DNA of 43,351 nucleotides from Brachyspira innocens ATCC 29796 (GTDB lineage Bacteria; Spirochaetota; Brachyspiria; Brachyspirales; Brachyspiraceae): NCBI RefSeq assembly GCF_000384655.1, contig NZ_ARQI01000106.1, positions 1 to 43,351 of the forward strand, read 5' to 3'. Shown piece by piece: positions 9,802 to 18,225 of this stretch (position 1 is its first letter; each line of letters starts with the position of its first letter). The notes under the pieces were generated by a model. It saw only the letters and a program-made list of their open reading frames with translations, ran no database searches and was not told where the DNA came from. The position numbers and the translations under genes were made by a program.

Positions 9802-10638
9802 ATGATATTAGACGGAAGAGAACTATCAAAAAGCATAAAAGAAAACATTAAAAAAGATGTAGAAATGCTACCCAAAAAACCAAGAATAGACTTTCTATAT
9901 TTTGATGATGATAAATCAAGCGAAGTATATTTTACAAGAGCCAAAAAGCAGGCGGAAAGTGTTGGAATGATAGGCTCTCTTCATAATCTGCCTGTAAATA
10001 CCACAGAAGAAGATTTCCTTACTCTAATAGAATATTTAAATAAAGAAAAAGAAACAAGCGGAATAATGATACAAATGCCTCTGCCTAAACATATAAGCAA
10101 AAAGAAAGTGTATGAAACTATATCAGTAGAAAAAGATGCTGATGCTATATCTCATATTAATTTGGGAAGGATATTTATGGGAGAAAATGATTTAGCTCCT
10201 TGTACAGCTAAAAGTGCAATGGCCTTAATAGAGAAATCTGGTATAAATATAGAAGGGGCAAATGCTGTTGTAATAGGAAGAAGCGAGATAGTAGGAAAAC
10301 CTTTAGCTCATTTACTTCTTCAAAAATCTGCTACTGTAACAATAGCTCATTCAAAAACTAAAAATTTAAAAGAGATTTGCAAAAATGCTGATATATTATG
10401 CGTATCAATAGGAAAATCAGAGTTTATTACTGGAGATTATATTAAAGAGGGTGCCGTTGTTATAGATATAGGAATTAATGTAATGGAAGACGGATCTTTA
10501 AAAGGAGATGTGAACTTTGAAGAGGCTTCAAAAATAGCTTCAAGTATTACACCTGTACCTAATGGTGTTGGAAGTGTAACTGTAGCAATGCTTTTAAGCA
10601 ATGTACTTTATCTGCACAGAAAATATAATAATAAATAA
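9802..10638 (+). CDS. folD: FolD methylenetetrahydrofolate dehydrogenase/cyclohydrolase, with altered active site
   Basis: 278 residues, standard FolD length. FolD oxidises 5,10-methylene-THF to methenyl-THF with NADP and hydrolyses that to 10-formyl-THF in the cytoplasm. Landmarks are IQMPLPKH (about 90-97), EKDADAI (usually KDVDG), PCTAKS (usually PCTPKG), GRSEIVGKP of the Rossmann fold, and TPVPNGVGSVTVAMLL. The near-invariant catalytic Lys four residues after the active-site Tyr is Ala47 here (Y43-F-T-R-A47). The spacing from Tyr to the following Gly is unchanged, so this is a substitution and not an indel. Cyclohydrolase activity may be lost. AGGAG precedes the start. It stands alone. 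Confidence 0.93.
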   Translation: MILDGRELSKSIKENIKKDVEMLPKKPRIDFLYFDDDKSSEVYFTRAKKQAESVGMIGSLHNLPVNTTEEDFLTLIEYLNKEKETSGIMIQMPLPKHISKKKVYETISVEKDADAISHINLGRIFMGENDLAPCTAKSAMALIEKSGINIEGANAVVIGRSEIVGKPLAHLLLQKSATVTIAHSKTKNLKEICKNADILCVSIGKSEFITGDYIKEGAVVIDIGINVMEDGSLKGDVNFEEASKIASSITPVPNGVGSVTVAMLLSNVLYLHRKYNNK

Positions 10639-10650
10639 AAAGACTATATA

Positions 10651-10690
10651 AAAAAAGAAAATGCTAAAATAATAAAATTTTAGCATTTTC
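10651..10690 (-). terminator. Strong hairpin terminator, mainly serving minus-strand lipoprotein genes
   Basis: A perfect 14-bp stem (10657-10670 with 10677-10690) has a 6-nt loop. A run of six A's on the plus strand (10651-10656) becomes the U tract on the minus strand. It may also cap the folD transcript. Confidence 0.85.
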
Positions 10691-10728
10691 AAGTAAAAAG
10701 ATATAATATATGAGTTTATAAAAAATAA

Positions 10729-11271
10729 TTATTCTGTTTTATTCAATTTATCAGCTTTAATATATACTGTTTCTCCTTGTCCTTGTATTGTAAGATCTAA
10801 ATTATTTATAGAATCTCCTGAAACTGTCATAGACAATATATAAGTTTTTCCATCTTCTGTTTTAGTTAAGTTATAATTGCCATTTTCTTTTCTTGCATTT
10901 TCAAATAATATTATTCTTGGTATATACAATTCAACAATATTTTCATCTTCATATATATCAGCATATATTTCAATATCTTCAGGATGCGTAATAATACCTT
11001 TAGTATTTATAGTATGTTTTGCGGCACCTTTATATACAGTAGCTTTGTCATCATTTTCATGAGTTTTTGTATCTGAATTTTCTGCACTGTTACCATTATC
11101 ACTAGAAGTACCTGTATTATTATTTTTTGAATCATCTGAAGATGATGTATCTTTTGTTTCAGTGTCACTGCTATTATTTCCTGAAACATTAACTGGGTTT
11201 GCTGGATTATTTTTTGTACATGACACAGCAAATATTATTATGATTAATATTAAAAATATTTTTGTTTTCAT
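10729..11271 (-). CDS. Small lipoprotein, paralogue of the upstream gene
   Basis: 180 residues. The signal peptide MKTKIFLILIIIIFAVSC ends in lipobox AVSC, so Cys18 would be lipidated. The next roughly 60 residues are a low-complexity Ser/Asn/Asp/Thr linker. The C-terminal 95 residues look beta-rich and end in LTIQGQGETVYIKADKLNK. Signal peptide and start of the linker are almost identical, also at DNA level, to the neighbour at 11293-11847. The C-terminal domains are only distantly alike. The two are 21 bp apart and probably co-transcribed. Function is unknown; the pattern suits a surface lipoprotein on a flexible stalk. Confidence 0.85.
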   Translation of the reverse strand: MKTKIFLILIIIIFAVSCTKNNPANPVNVSGNNSSDTETKDTSSSDDSKNNNTGTSSDNGNSAENSDTKTHENDDKATVYKGAAKHTINTKGIITHPEDIEIYADIYEDENIVELYIPRIILFENARKENGNYNLTKTEDGKTYILSMTVSGDSINNLDLTIQGQGETVYIKADKLNKTE

Positions 11272-11292
11272 TTTTGTTTCCTTAAATATATA

Positions 11293-11847
11293 TTATTGTT
11301 TTTTAGTCAAACTGTTAGAATGGAAATAATAATTTTCATTTTTATGTCCCTGTACAGTAATAGTGTAAGTAACTGAAGCTGTATTTCCATTGATTGTCAT
11401 ATCTAAAGTATGTCTTTCTAAATCTTTATACTTTTCCAAATTATATTTATTATCTTGTTTAGTTATATCAAATCTAAAATATTTTGATGATCTGTATACC
11501 TCTATACAATCATCATAAATTTCTATTCTGATATTTTCTTTATCTAGAAATTGTATACCATCTATTGAATATTCGCCTTCTCCATCAAATACTGATATAG
11601 GATCTTTTATGTACATTTCTTCTACATCTTCACTAATATCAGATGTCTTTGTATCACCTGTATTTTTTGTACTGCCTAAATCTGATGAAGCTGCTGTATT
11701 ATCCTTTGTTTCTAAATTGCCTTCATTTCCTGTTATATTATTTTCTTGACCATTGTTTGAAACATTCACTGGATTCACTGGATTATTTTTTGTACATGAC
11801 ACAGCAAATATTATTATAATTAATATTAAAAATATTTTTGTTTTCAT
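11293..11847 (-). CDS. Small lipoprotein, first of a tandem pair
   Basis: 184 residues with lipobox AVSC and predicted lipidated Cys18. An Asn/Thr/Ser/Asp-rich linker (about 25-75) is followed by a beta-rich C-terminal domain that ends in YTITVQGHKNENYYFHSNSL. The shared pattern MT..G....TVQG....Y....L links this domain to that of the downstream paralogue. The first about 30 codons are nearly the same in both genes, which points to recent duplication or gene conversion of the leader. The AT-rich 286-bp gap upstream (11848-12133) holds no recognisable gene. Confidence 0.85.
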   Translation of the reverse strand: MKTKIFLILIIIIFAVSCTKNNPVNPVNVSNNGQENNITGNEGNLETKDNTAASSDLGSTKNTGDTKTSDISEDVEEMYIKDPISVFDGEGEYSIDGIQFLDKENIRIEIYDDCIEVYRSSKYFRFDITKQDNKYNLEKYKDLERHTLDMTINGNTASVTYTITVQGHKNENYYFHSNSLTKKQ

Positions 11848-12133
11848 TTTTTATTTCCTTATGCTTTTTTATTACAAATTAAATATAATATTTTTATACA
11901 AAAAGACAAACATTGATAATATATATAAATCATAATATTTTTTATATAACTTTACCTAAATATCACAATAAGAAATAATTACAAATATTTTTTTACAGAA
12001 TATATATATCAATGAAATATAAAAATAAATTAGCTTTACAGATACAAAAAAATAAAATTATTATGTAAAATATTTTTTAAAATAAAAAATTCTAATTTTT
12101 TTTATTTATTTTTAATAAAAATAAATAAAAAAA

Positions 12134-13285
12134 TTATCTGGCATACATCTGACTATTTCTTGCTTTATATCTATTCATAAGTTTATAAACCTCATCAGGA
12201 TTTAAAGCCTGTTCAACATTAATAGTAACATTCCAAATATCGCCTTTAGAAAAACTTTGTTCCTGAAATTGTGCATTACTTTGAACTTGTATTTTACCAG
12301 ATTTGTTTGTTACAATCTCTGCCCCCATCTCTCCTACTATTGCAGAACCTCCATCTGGAATAATATAACCTGTTGTACCAAATGCAAACTGCGGGGCCTC
12401 TGGAGGATTAGATTTCACACTGTCTAAAGCATTAGCTGATGATACTATACCAGAAGCTGCAGAAATAGCAGACGATATTGCAGTAGCCGATATTACAAGC
12501 CCTGCTGCAAAACCGACAGGTCCTCCCTGAGCAAATGAAGCAGCAACTCCCAAAGCAGATTGTGCTATAGCAAGAGACGGTATTAAAACTGCATCAGCTA
12601 TAGCTTTGGCTTTTTCCATTTCTGCTAGTTTTACATTATTATCCCACTCAGCATATGCTTTATTATACTCTGCCTGTGCAAGCTGTTTTTCAAGCAATTC
12701 TCTTTGAACTTGTATTTCTTTTTCTTTCTGTAAATCTTCTTTTTCTTTATCCTGTTTTTTCTTTAACTCTTCCTGCTTTATGCGTATAGCTTCAGCACTC
12801 ATAGCATCTTTACTTTCAATAGCTAGTTCAAGTTCTTCATCAAGCCTTGATAAATAGTTTTCATAATCCTCATCATCTTGAGTTTTTTTATTTTCTCTTA
12901 ACTCTTTTTGATAATCATCAAATTCCTGTAATTTATTTTTAGCTTCTTCTATTGCCTCATCATAAGAGCTTAAATCATAATGAAAAAAATCTGAAAAACT
13001 AGCACTTAAATCCTTATATATACTTGATATGCTTGAGAGAGAATCTTTTATTTCACTAGAAAAACTTTTTATATCAGCTTTATTTATACTATTATCAAGT
13101 GAGTTTATAGAAGTTTCTATATTATCTATAGAAGTTTTTGCTTCTGCTGCTGAACTTGAAAACTCATTAAAAGAATCCTTTGAAGCATTAAAAAATAAAG
13201 AAGTTTCATATGCTGAATTTATTTTCTTTATACTTTCTTCTATATTCTGTAACTCTTTATTTGTACTTACAAAATTATTATTCAT
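12134..13285 (-). CDS. Short phage tail tape-measure-like protein
   Basis: 383 residues. Residues about 1-110 are Ser/Asn-rich heptad-like helices, and about 120-225 form a long charged coiled coil (KKKQDKEKEDLQKEKEIQ). About 230-290 is an Ala/Gly/Ser-rich hydrophobic stretch (SALGVAASFAQGGPVGFAAG). The C-terminus holds PDGGSAIVGEMGAEIV, a motif common at the C-terminus of phage tail tape-measure proteins, then a beta segment (WNVTINVEQAL). It is the last gene of a minus-strand cassette behind the frameshifted chaperone pair, the usual tail-gene order. At about 0.15 nm per residue it would set a tail near 57 nm. It could be a prophage remnant or part of a gene-transfer particle. No capsid, portal or terminase gene is in the window. 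Confidence 0.72.
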   Translation of the reverse strand: MNNNFVSTNKELQNIEESIKKINSAYETSLFFNASKDSFNEFSSSAAEAKTSIDNIETSINSLDNSINKADIKSFSSEIKDSLSSISSIYKDLSASFSDFFHYDLSSYDEAIEEAKNKLQEFDDYQKELRENKKTQDDEDYENYLSRLDEELELAIESKDAMSAEAIRIKQEELKKKQDKEKEDLQKEKEIQVQRELLEKQLAQAEYNKAYAEWDNNVKLAEMEKAKAIADAVLIPSLAIAQSALGVAASFAQGGPVGFAAGLVISATAISSAISAASGIVSSANALDSVKSNPPEAPQFAFGTTGYIIPDGGSAIVGEMGAEIVTNKSGKIQVQSNAQFQEQSFSKGDIWNVTINVEQALNPDEVYKLMNRYKARNSQMYAR

Positions 13286-13320
13286 ACTTTTAAACCTTTA
13301 TATAAAAAACTCAATAATAG

Positions 13321-13395
13321 ACTTGTTTCAAAATAATTTTATAAAAATATAAATTAAAAACTTATAATCATTACAAATATAATTTTGAAACAAGT
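13321..13395. repeat. 14-bp inverted repeat flanking 47 bp
   Basis: ACTTGTTTCAAAAT (13321-13334) is perfectly complementary to ATTTTGAAACAAGT (13382-13395). It lies between the tail-chaperone and tape-measure-like genes. A related CTTGTTTCAAAA also occurs near 23661. It could be a small mobile repeat or an mRNA hairpin. Confidence 0.75.
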
Positions 13396-13416
13396 ACAAA
13401 TATAAAACAAATAAAT

Positions 13417-14075
13417 CTAATTAGAAACTTTCAAAGCCTTATCTATTAAAATTTTAAATCTAAAAATAGCATAATTAAGACCTAATCTCAAATAATCATC
13501 TTCATCATAACGGCAATATACAAATCTTCCGCTTATTATCTGATACCAAGCCTCAAGTATTATTTTGTTCCAAAACAAAGAAGCCGTATACAAACTTATA
13601 AGAGAATTATTAAAATAGCAAAAGTCATCATATTTTACTTCTCTATTGTTAAAAGCATAGTTTACAAGATTATCAATTTCTGTCTGCTCTATTATAGAAA
13701 ATTGAGATAAATTACTAGCTACATAATTCTTCTCTCTAGTAAAAAACTTTTTATCACCTGTGCAAACTCATTAATATCTTTAGTACTCCATTCATCAAGA
13801 AGACTTACAGCAAGTGTTCCATTTATTCTAACATCAAGCCATTTAAAAATATCATCATCAATAATCTTCTCTTCTTTCTCTCTTACATATTTAATATTTT
13901 CATTAAAGCTAGGGCGATTAATAGATATTACATCATCACTTTTAAACTTACTTCCTAAAGTAGAGCGGCTGAACACTTTAACAGGTACAATATTTTCTCC
14001 GTCATCTTTATAAACAATTTCTTCTACAATATATCTATTAAAAAAATCAACGCATTTAAAATCTAACTTTTCCAT
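13417..14075 (-). CDS. Predicted -1 frameshift fusion of tail assembly chaperones (G-T type), 219 residues
   Basis: Predicted join: codons 1-112 of the 118-codon upstream gene, then a -1 slip at TTTTTTA (13740-13746), then 107 codons read from 13740 down to the TAG at 13417-13419. The -1 frame is fully open over this stretch. It has no ATG at all, and its first TTG is about 50 codons in, so it cannot easily start on its own. The predicted extension starts TREKNYVASNL and contains LFWNKIILEAWYQIISGRF and DDYLRLGLNYAIF. Phages of the lambda type make gpG and gpGT this way, directly upstream of the tape-measure gene, which is exactly the position here. An ordinary frameshift mutation or sequencing error is the alternative. 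Confidence 0.7.
13719..14075 (-). CDS. Tail assembly chaperone-like protein (G-like zero-frame product)
   Basis: 118 residues, no signal peptide, mixed alpha/beta. It starts MEKLDFKCVDFF and ends FLLERRIM. No direct sequence match was recognised. The assignment comes from its size, its place upstream of a tape-measure-like gene, and the -1 slippery heptamer in frame at codons 111-112 near its 3' end. AAGGAG sits about 8 nt before the ATG. Most ribosomes would stop at the TAG just after codon 118, and a minority would make the fusion described at 13417-14075. Confidence 0.65.
   Translation of the reverse strand: MEKLDFKCVDFFNRYIVEEIVYKDDGENIVPVKVFSRSTLGSKFKSDDVISINRPSFNENIKYVREKEEKIIDDDIFKWLDVRINGTLAVSLLDEWSTKDINEFAQVIKSFLLERRIM
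13740..13746 (-). promoter_or_regulatory. Candidate -1 programmed frameshift site (T TTT TTA)
   Basis: On the minus strand the heptamer T-TTT-TTA has the canonical X-XXY-YYZ form and is in the correct phase: TTT is codon 111 and TTA is codon 112 of the zero-frame gene. A short complementary pair ACTAG/CTAGT lies just downstream. It could form a weak stem, but no convincing pseudoknot was seen by eye. Confidence 0.7.
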
Positions 14076-14553
14076 TTATATACTCCTTAATTTTTTTCAC
14101 TGATGGACTATTTCTAATTATAACACTTTATACTATAATTAAGTGTTTATACCTAAACAATTATAATTTGTAAAAACTAGTTTTTATGTTTTTATTATTT
14201 TCGGGGACTAGCCCCCGAACCCCCACTTCTTTTGTGACGCTGTCCGCCTTCGGTGTGCCACAAAGAATCAAAAAGGCTACATTTCAGTATAAATTTAGTA
14301 ATTTATTCTACATGTAAAACATAAATTAGTACTATTTAGTATTATTTTTATACTTGCACTTTTTGGTTCTTTTTGCGGCGGGAAAAAGAACAATAAAAAA
14401 TTGACAAACTTAAAAATTTTTAGTATATATTGATTTTATTAATATAAGGTTTATAATATTTTTATGAAAATGAAAATTATTATTTTATATAAAATTTAAA
14501 TTATAAAATTACAGAATAATACGATAAATCTATAAAACTAATGGATAAATAAT
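14076..14553. other. Intergenic region with a copy of a dispersed AT/GC mosaic repeat
   Basis: No gene is seen in these 478 bp. Positions 14151-14234 match a family also seen at 21767-21806, 41742-41816 and 41914-42000: ACAATTATAATTTGT, then an A/T stretch, then a C/G-rich hairpin (GGGGACTAGCCCC) and CCCCCACTTCTTTTGT. The GC-rich part continues to about 14262 (GTGACGCTGTCC...GTGCCAC). A short GC-rich piece TTTTTGCGGCGGGAAAAAGAAC lies near 14367. The rest is AT-rich leader of ddl. Confidence 0.6.
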
Positions 14554-15522
14554 ATGATGATAAATGAAAAATTAAGAAAAGATATATTAAACAGATTTAA
14601 AAATAAAAAAATAGCAGTTCTTCATGGCGGACAAAATGAAGAGAGAGAAGTTTCTTTAAGAAGCGGTAAGAATGTTTATAAAGCATTAACAAGTTTTGAA
14701 GAGCTTAAAGACAACTGCATACTTATAGATGTTCAAGACACTTATGATTTGGTAAAAACTCTTAAAGAAAATAATATAGAATACTGCTATAATATATTAC
14801 ATGGTACTTCTGGAGAGGACGGAACTATACAGGGACTTTTAGAAAGCCTTAATATAAAATATACAGGCGAAAATATTTTAGTTAGTGCCGTTTGTATGAA
14901 TAAAGTTTATACAAAAAGAATATGGAAATCTTCAAATGTATCTACTGCCGATTTTGTACTTCTTAAAGATGTAAAAGATGTTAATAACAATTCTGCTGGC
15001 GGATTAAACTTCCCTATTATAATAAAGCCTATATCAAGCGGTTCCAGTGTAGGAGTATCTTTAATAAAAAATAAAGAAGAGTTTGATAATACCATAAAAA
15101 AAATAGAAGATATTAATAATTATTTTTTAGAGCCTTATATAAAAGGTAAAGAAATAACTGTAGGTTTGGTAAAAGAAGAAGATGATATTTATGTGTTTCC
15201 TATATTAGGTATTAATTCAAAAAATGAAATATATGATTATGACGCTAAATACACACCTGGTAAAACAGAATTAGAAGTTCCAGCCAAAATATCAAAAGAG
15301 CTTGAAGATAAAGTTGTAGAAACCTGCAAGAGAGCATATACAGTTTTAGGATGCGGCGGTCTTTCAAGAATAGATGCTATTATTGCTAATGATGAGGTTT
15401 ATTTGATGGAAGTTAATACTCAAAGCGGTATGACTGATACTTCTGATGTACCTGCCATGGCAAAAAACTGCGGTATTGAATTTGCTGATCTTGCTTTATA
15501 TATTTTAGGACTTCTTAAATAA
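14554..15522 (+). CDS. ddl: D-alanine--D-alanine ligase
   Basis: 322 residues. It joins two D-Ala with ATP in the cytoplasm to make the terminal dipeptide of peptidoglycan precursors. Landmarks: AVLHGGQNEEREVSLRSG at the N-terminus, then HGTSGEDGTIQGLLE (near 90-104). The ATP-grasp core has PIIIKPISSGSSVGVSLIK and FLEPYIKGKEITVG. At the end, EVNTQSGMTDTSDVP holds the metal-binding Glu/Asn. The N-terminus is about ten residues longer than usual. Two in-frame ATG codons (14554, 14557) are possible and the ribosome site is weak. Its stop lies 18 bp from the convergent methylase gene. Confidence 0.95.
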   Translation: MMINEKLRKDILNRFKNKKIAVLHGGQNEEREVSLRSGKNVYKALTSFEELKDNCILIDVQDTYDLVKTLKENNIEYCYNILHGTSGEDGTIQGLLESLNIKYTGENILVSAVCMNKVYTKRIWKSSNVSTADFVLLKDVKDVNNNSAGGLNFPIIIKPISSGSSVGVSLIKNKEEFDNTIKKIEDINNYFLEPYIKGKEITVGLVKEEDDIYVFPILGINSKNEIYDYDAKYTPGKTELEVPAKISKELEDKVVETCKRAYTVLGCGGLSRIDAIIANDEVYLMEVNTQSGMTDTSDVPAMAKNCGIEFADLALYILGLLK

Positions 15523-15540
15523 AAATAAATTATGGGACAT

Positions 15541-17157
15541 TTAGCTTATAAAATTATCTATCTCTTTTAAGATATTTTTCTTTAAGGCTTCTCTTTTACT
15601 TTTTATATTTTTTAGAATGTCTGAAGCTAATTTGGCATCTTTAAGAGATTTTCTTATCTGCCAAAATCCGCTGTCCCATAAACTTATTTTGAACTTATCA
15701 GTGTTTATTTTATCTATATTAGAATAAAAATATTTATAAAGCTCTTTAGAAGCATTTATAAGTTCAGACGCCTCATTTGAAATATATTTTTTATTTTCTT
15801 TGAGATAAATAAAAGCAAAACGTGTTTCATTATCATATTCAAAAATACTGCAGTTAGAATATACTTCTTTATAATCAAAAGGGTAGAAATGATTAATTAT
15901 TCTGTAATACTTATCTTTATAAACAATGTTATCCATAGCAGAGCTTTGATTTGATGTGGAAAATAAAGTCCAAACCACACAGTCAAGTACAAAAGTTTTT
16001 TTAAGTTCTTTTTTAGGTATGGAAAACTGATCACTTCCATTAAGCCAATCAACCTTTGCACATCTTCTTACTGCATGTATAATCATAGCCTTTTCAAAAT
16101 TTTCTTCTGTAATAGAGAGAGACCCTGCCGAAGCCTGAGGAGCAGAAAATATAGCAGTAAGATTTTGTTTCTGCAAATCACTTCCGCAGCTCATAAGAGA
16201 ACCTATAAATCCATCGCATACTTTATCTCTTATATCTTTGCCGTCACTTTTTACTTTTATAGCCGATGATAAAGGCACAAATGTTTTTGAAGTTCTTATC
16301 CTATTTATCCATTTATTGAGAAGTCTGCTGCTGTCTACTACACTATAATTTTTTTTGTATATAAAATTTCCGTTATCATCTAATACATCTAATATTATAT
16401 CCTGTGTTTTTATATTTTCTTTTTTATCTATTTTCCATATTATAAAACTTACTGGAAATGGCGTTGTTTTTGATGTGTTGTCAAAATTTGAAGATGAAAA
16501 TATAAATCCTTTTTTAAACTTATAACTGCATACTTTATTTCTGAACTTTTCATTGTTATTGTATTTTATATAATTAGTCTTTGAAAATAAAGCAAGATAA
16601 ACATTATCGTTATTTTCAAACTCCTTATGTATTCTAAACAAAAACTGAGTATAAAGTTCTCTTGAAGCATCACCCAATTTTTCTCTATGCATAATATTTC
16701 TTATTTTGCTTATACTTACACTTTTTTTGCTTTTAGAATTAGCTCCTGCAACTTGGCTTGTAGCATAAGGCGGGTTTATAAGTATAAGCCATTTTATATT
16801 TTTATTATTCAAATCATTTTGAAGTTTTTGAGGAAGTTTTTTATAGTTAAAAGAATCGTTTTCTATATCATCATTTAAATAATCATACTGAAATAGGCAT
16901 GAACACTCAAAACTATTTTGGCAGTAATTTATATCGTCATTATCTATTGTAGACATATATAAATATTTATAGCATTCTTTATCAAGATAATATTCTAAAT
17001 TACCTCTTCCGCATGCCATATCCCATATTCTGTATCTACCGCTTTTAAGTTCTTTTTCATCTATTACATTGTAAATATAATGCATAGCTTTATTAGCAAA
17101 ATTGAGTGGAGTATAAAATTCTCCAAGATATCTTTGTTTAGAGTTATGTTCATTCAT
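15541..17157 (-). CDS. Orphan N6-adenine DNA methyltransferase
   Basis: 538 residues. The N-terminus has GEFYTP (residues 12-17), typical of N6-adenine DNA methylases. SAM-binding motif I is DMACGRG (46-52) and the catalytic motif IV is N128-P-P-Y131. Residues about 150-330 and the rest probably form the target-recognition and structural part. No restriction endonuclease or specificity subunit lies beside it, so it is a solitary methylase or the remnant of a restriction-modification system. No Shine-Dalgarno is visible before the ATG. The gene is followed upstream by the repeat array at 17349, a typical variable-locus setting. Confidence 0.85.
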   Translation of the reverse strand: MNEHNSKQRYLGEFYTPLNFANKAMHYIYNVIDEKELKSGRYRIWDMACGRGNLEYYLDKECYKYLYMSTIDNDDINYCQNSFECSCLFQYDYLNDDIENDSFNYKKLPQKLQNDLNNKNIKWLILINPPYATSQVAGANSKSKKSVSISKIRNIMHREKLGDASRELYTQFLFRIHKEFENNDNVYLALFSKTNYIKYNNNEKFRNKVCSYKFKKGFIFSSSNFDNTSKTTPFPVSFIIWKIDKKENIKTQDIILDVLDDNGNFIYKKNYSVVDSSRLLNKWINRIRTSKTFVPLSSAIKVKSDGKDIRDKVCDGFIGSLMSCGSDLQKQNLTAIFSAPQASAGSLSITEENFEKAMIIHAVRRCAKVDWLNGSDQFSIPKKELKKTFVLDCVVWTLFSTSNQSSAMDNIVYKDKYYRIINHFYPFDYKEVYSNCSIFEYDNETRFAFIYLKENKKYISNEASELINASKELYKYFYSNIDKINTDKFKISLWDSGFWQIRKSLKDAKLASDILKNIKSKREALKKNILKEIDNFIS

Positions 17158-17348
17158 AGTTTTGATTTATTTGTATAATTTTTATGTATTTTACAGCTAA
17201 TAATTTTTTATTGCAATTTCAAGCATTGCATTTTATTACAAATTAATCAAAACATATAAATAAAAAAGTGTAGTAAAAATATTTATAAAAAATATTTTTT
17301 ATTTTTTATTTTTTATATACTTTGCTTTTTAACTTTTATAATACAATT

Positions 17349-18130
17349 CAACGCACGTAGAACAAAATTTTATATATAAGATAAATCAGTATTTTAAATT
17401 AAATTTATTTAAAGAAACACGCTCTGCGTGCGTGTAGGAAAGTCTTAAATTTAAATAATGCTTTGGGCGGGTTCACTTTTTAAAGTGGAGACTTAAAAGA
17501 TTTAATCAAACTAATATAAAAAACAAAGTTTTTAAATCTAAAATGGTGGGGATTAAAATAAAATTTTGAAATTTATTCTAACTCCCACCCTCTAAATTTT
17601 TTAATTCTATTTGTTATTTATGAATTATTTCTTATTCTTTAGCTTTTACTGTTATTCTGGCTTCCCACCCAAGCGGTTTTTAAATTTATGATATATGCAA
17701 CGCACGTTTAACTTTATCCTTATAAGTAATAAAATTAGAATTATAAATTAATCAATATTTTAAAAATCCGCTCTGCATGCGTTTAGGAAGCCTTAAATTT
17801 AAATAATGCTCTGGGCGGGCGTACTTAAAAAAATATTAGCTTATGTATTTAATCAAACTAATACTAAAAAATAAATCCTTAAAATCTAAAAGGGCGGGGA
17901 TTAAAATAAAGTTTAAAAATTTATCCTAATTCCCACCCTCTAAATTTTTTAATATTATCCTGTTATTTCTGTACAGTTTTTATTTTTCATCTTTAACTGT
18001 TACTCTGGCTTCCCACCCAAGCGGTTTTTAAATTTATCATACTCTTCAACGCACGTTTAATCGATTCTTATATAGTACAAAATTAGAATTATTAATCAAT
18101 CTGTATTTTAGGAATTTGCTCTGCGTGCGT
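17349..18130 (+). repeat. 349-bp tandem repeat array (two full units plus a core)
   Basis: Three copies of the palindromic core start at 17349, 17698 and 18047, exactly 349 bp apart. Each core is about 84-86 bp, bounded by CAACGCACG and TGCGTGCG-like ends. Between cores each unit has the arm AAATTTAAATAATGCTTTGGGCGGG, an A/T stretch, the inverted pair GGGCGGGGATTA / TAATTCCCACCC, and the arm CCCACCCAAGCGG-TTTTTAAATTT. The units are thus nested inverted repeats. The remaining gaps (17158-17348 and 18131-18225) hold no gene. Single or split copies occur at 1-182, 25236-25445, 38075-38215 and 39181-39740. Confidence 0.9.
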
Positions 18131-18225
18131 GGAGGAAAGTTCTAAAAATAATTTCTTATATAATATTCATTTTATCATATTAGACATGTAATTAATTTTT
18201 TATCAATTTTTACCAATATTTTTCA

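Noticed and set aside
13417-13718. Simple pseudogene caused by a frameshift
   Set aside because: It cannot be excluded, but the slippery heptamer in exact phase, the open -1 frame and the gene order favour programmed frameshifting.
17349-18130. CRISPR array
   Set aside because: Repeats are 349 bp units with near-identical interiors and not short repeats with unique spacers; no cas genes are near.
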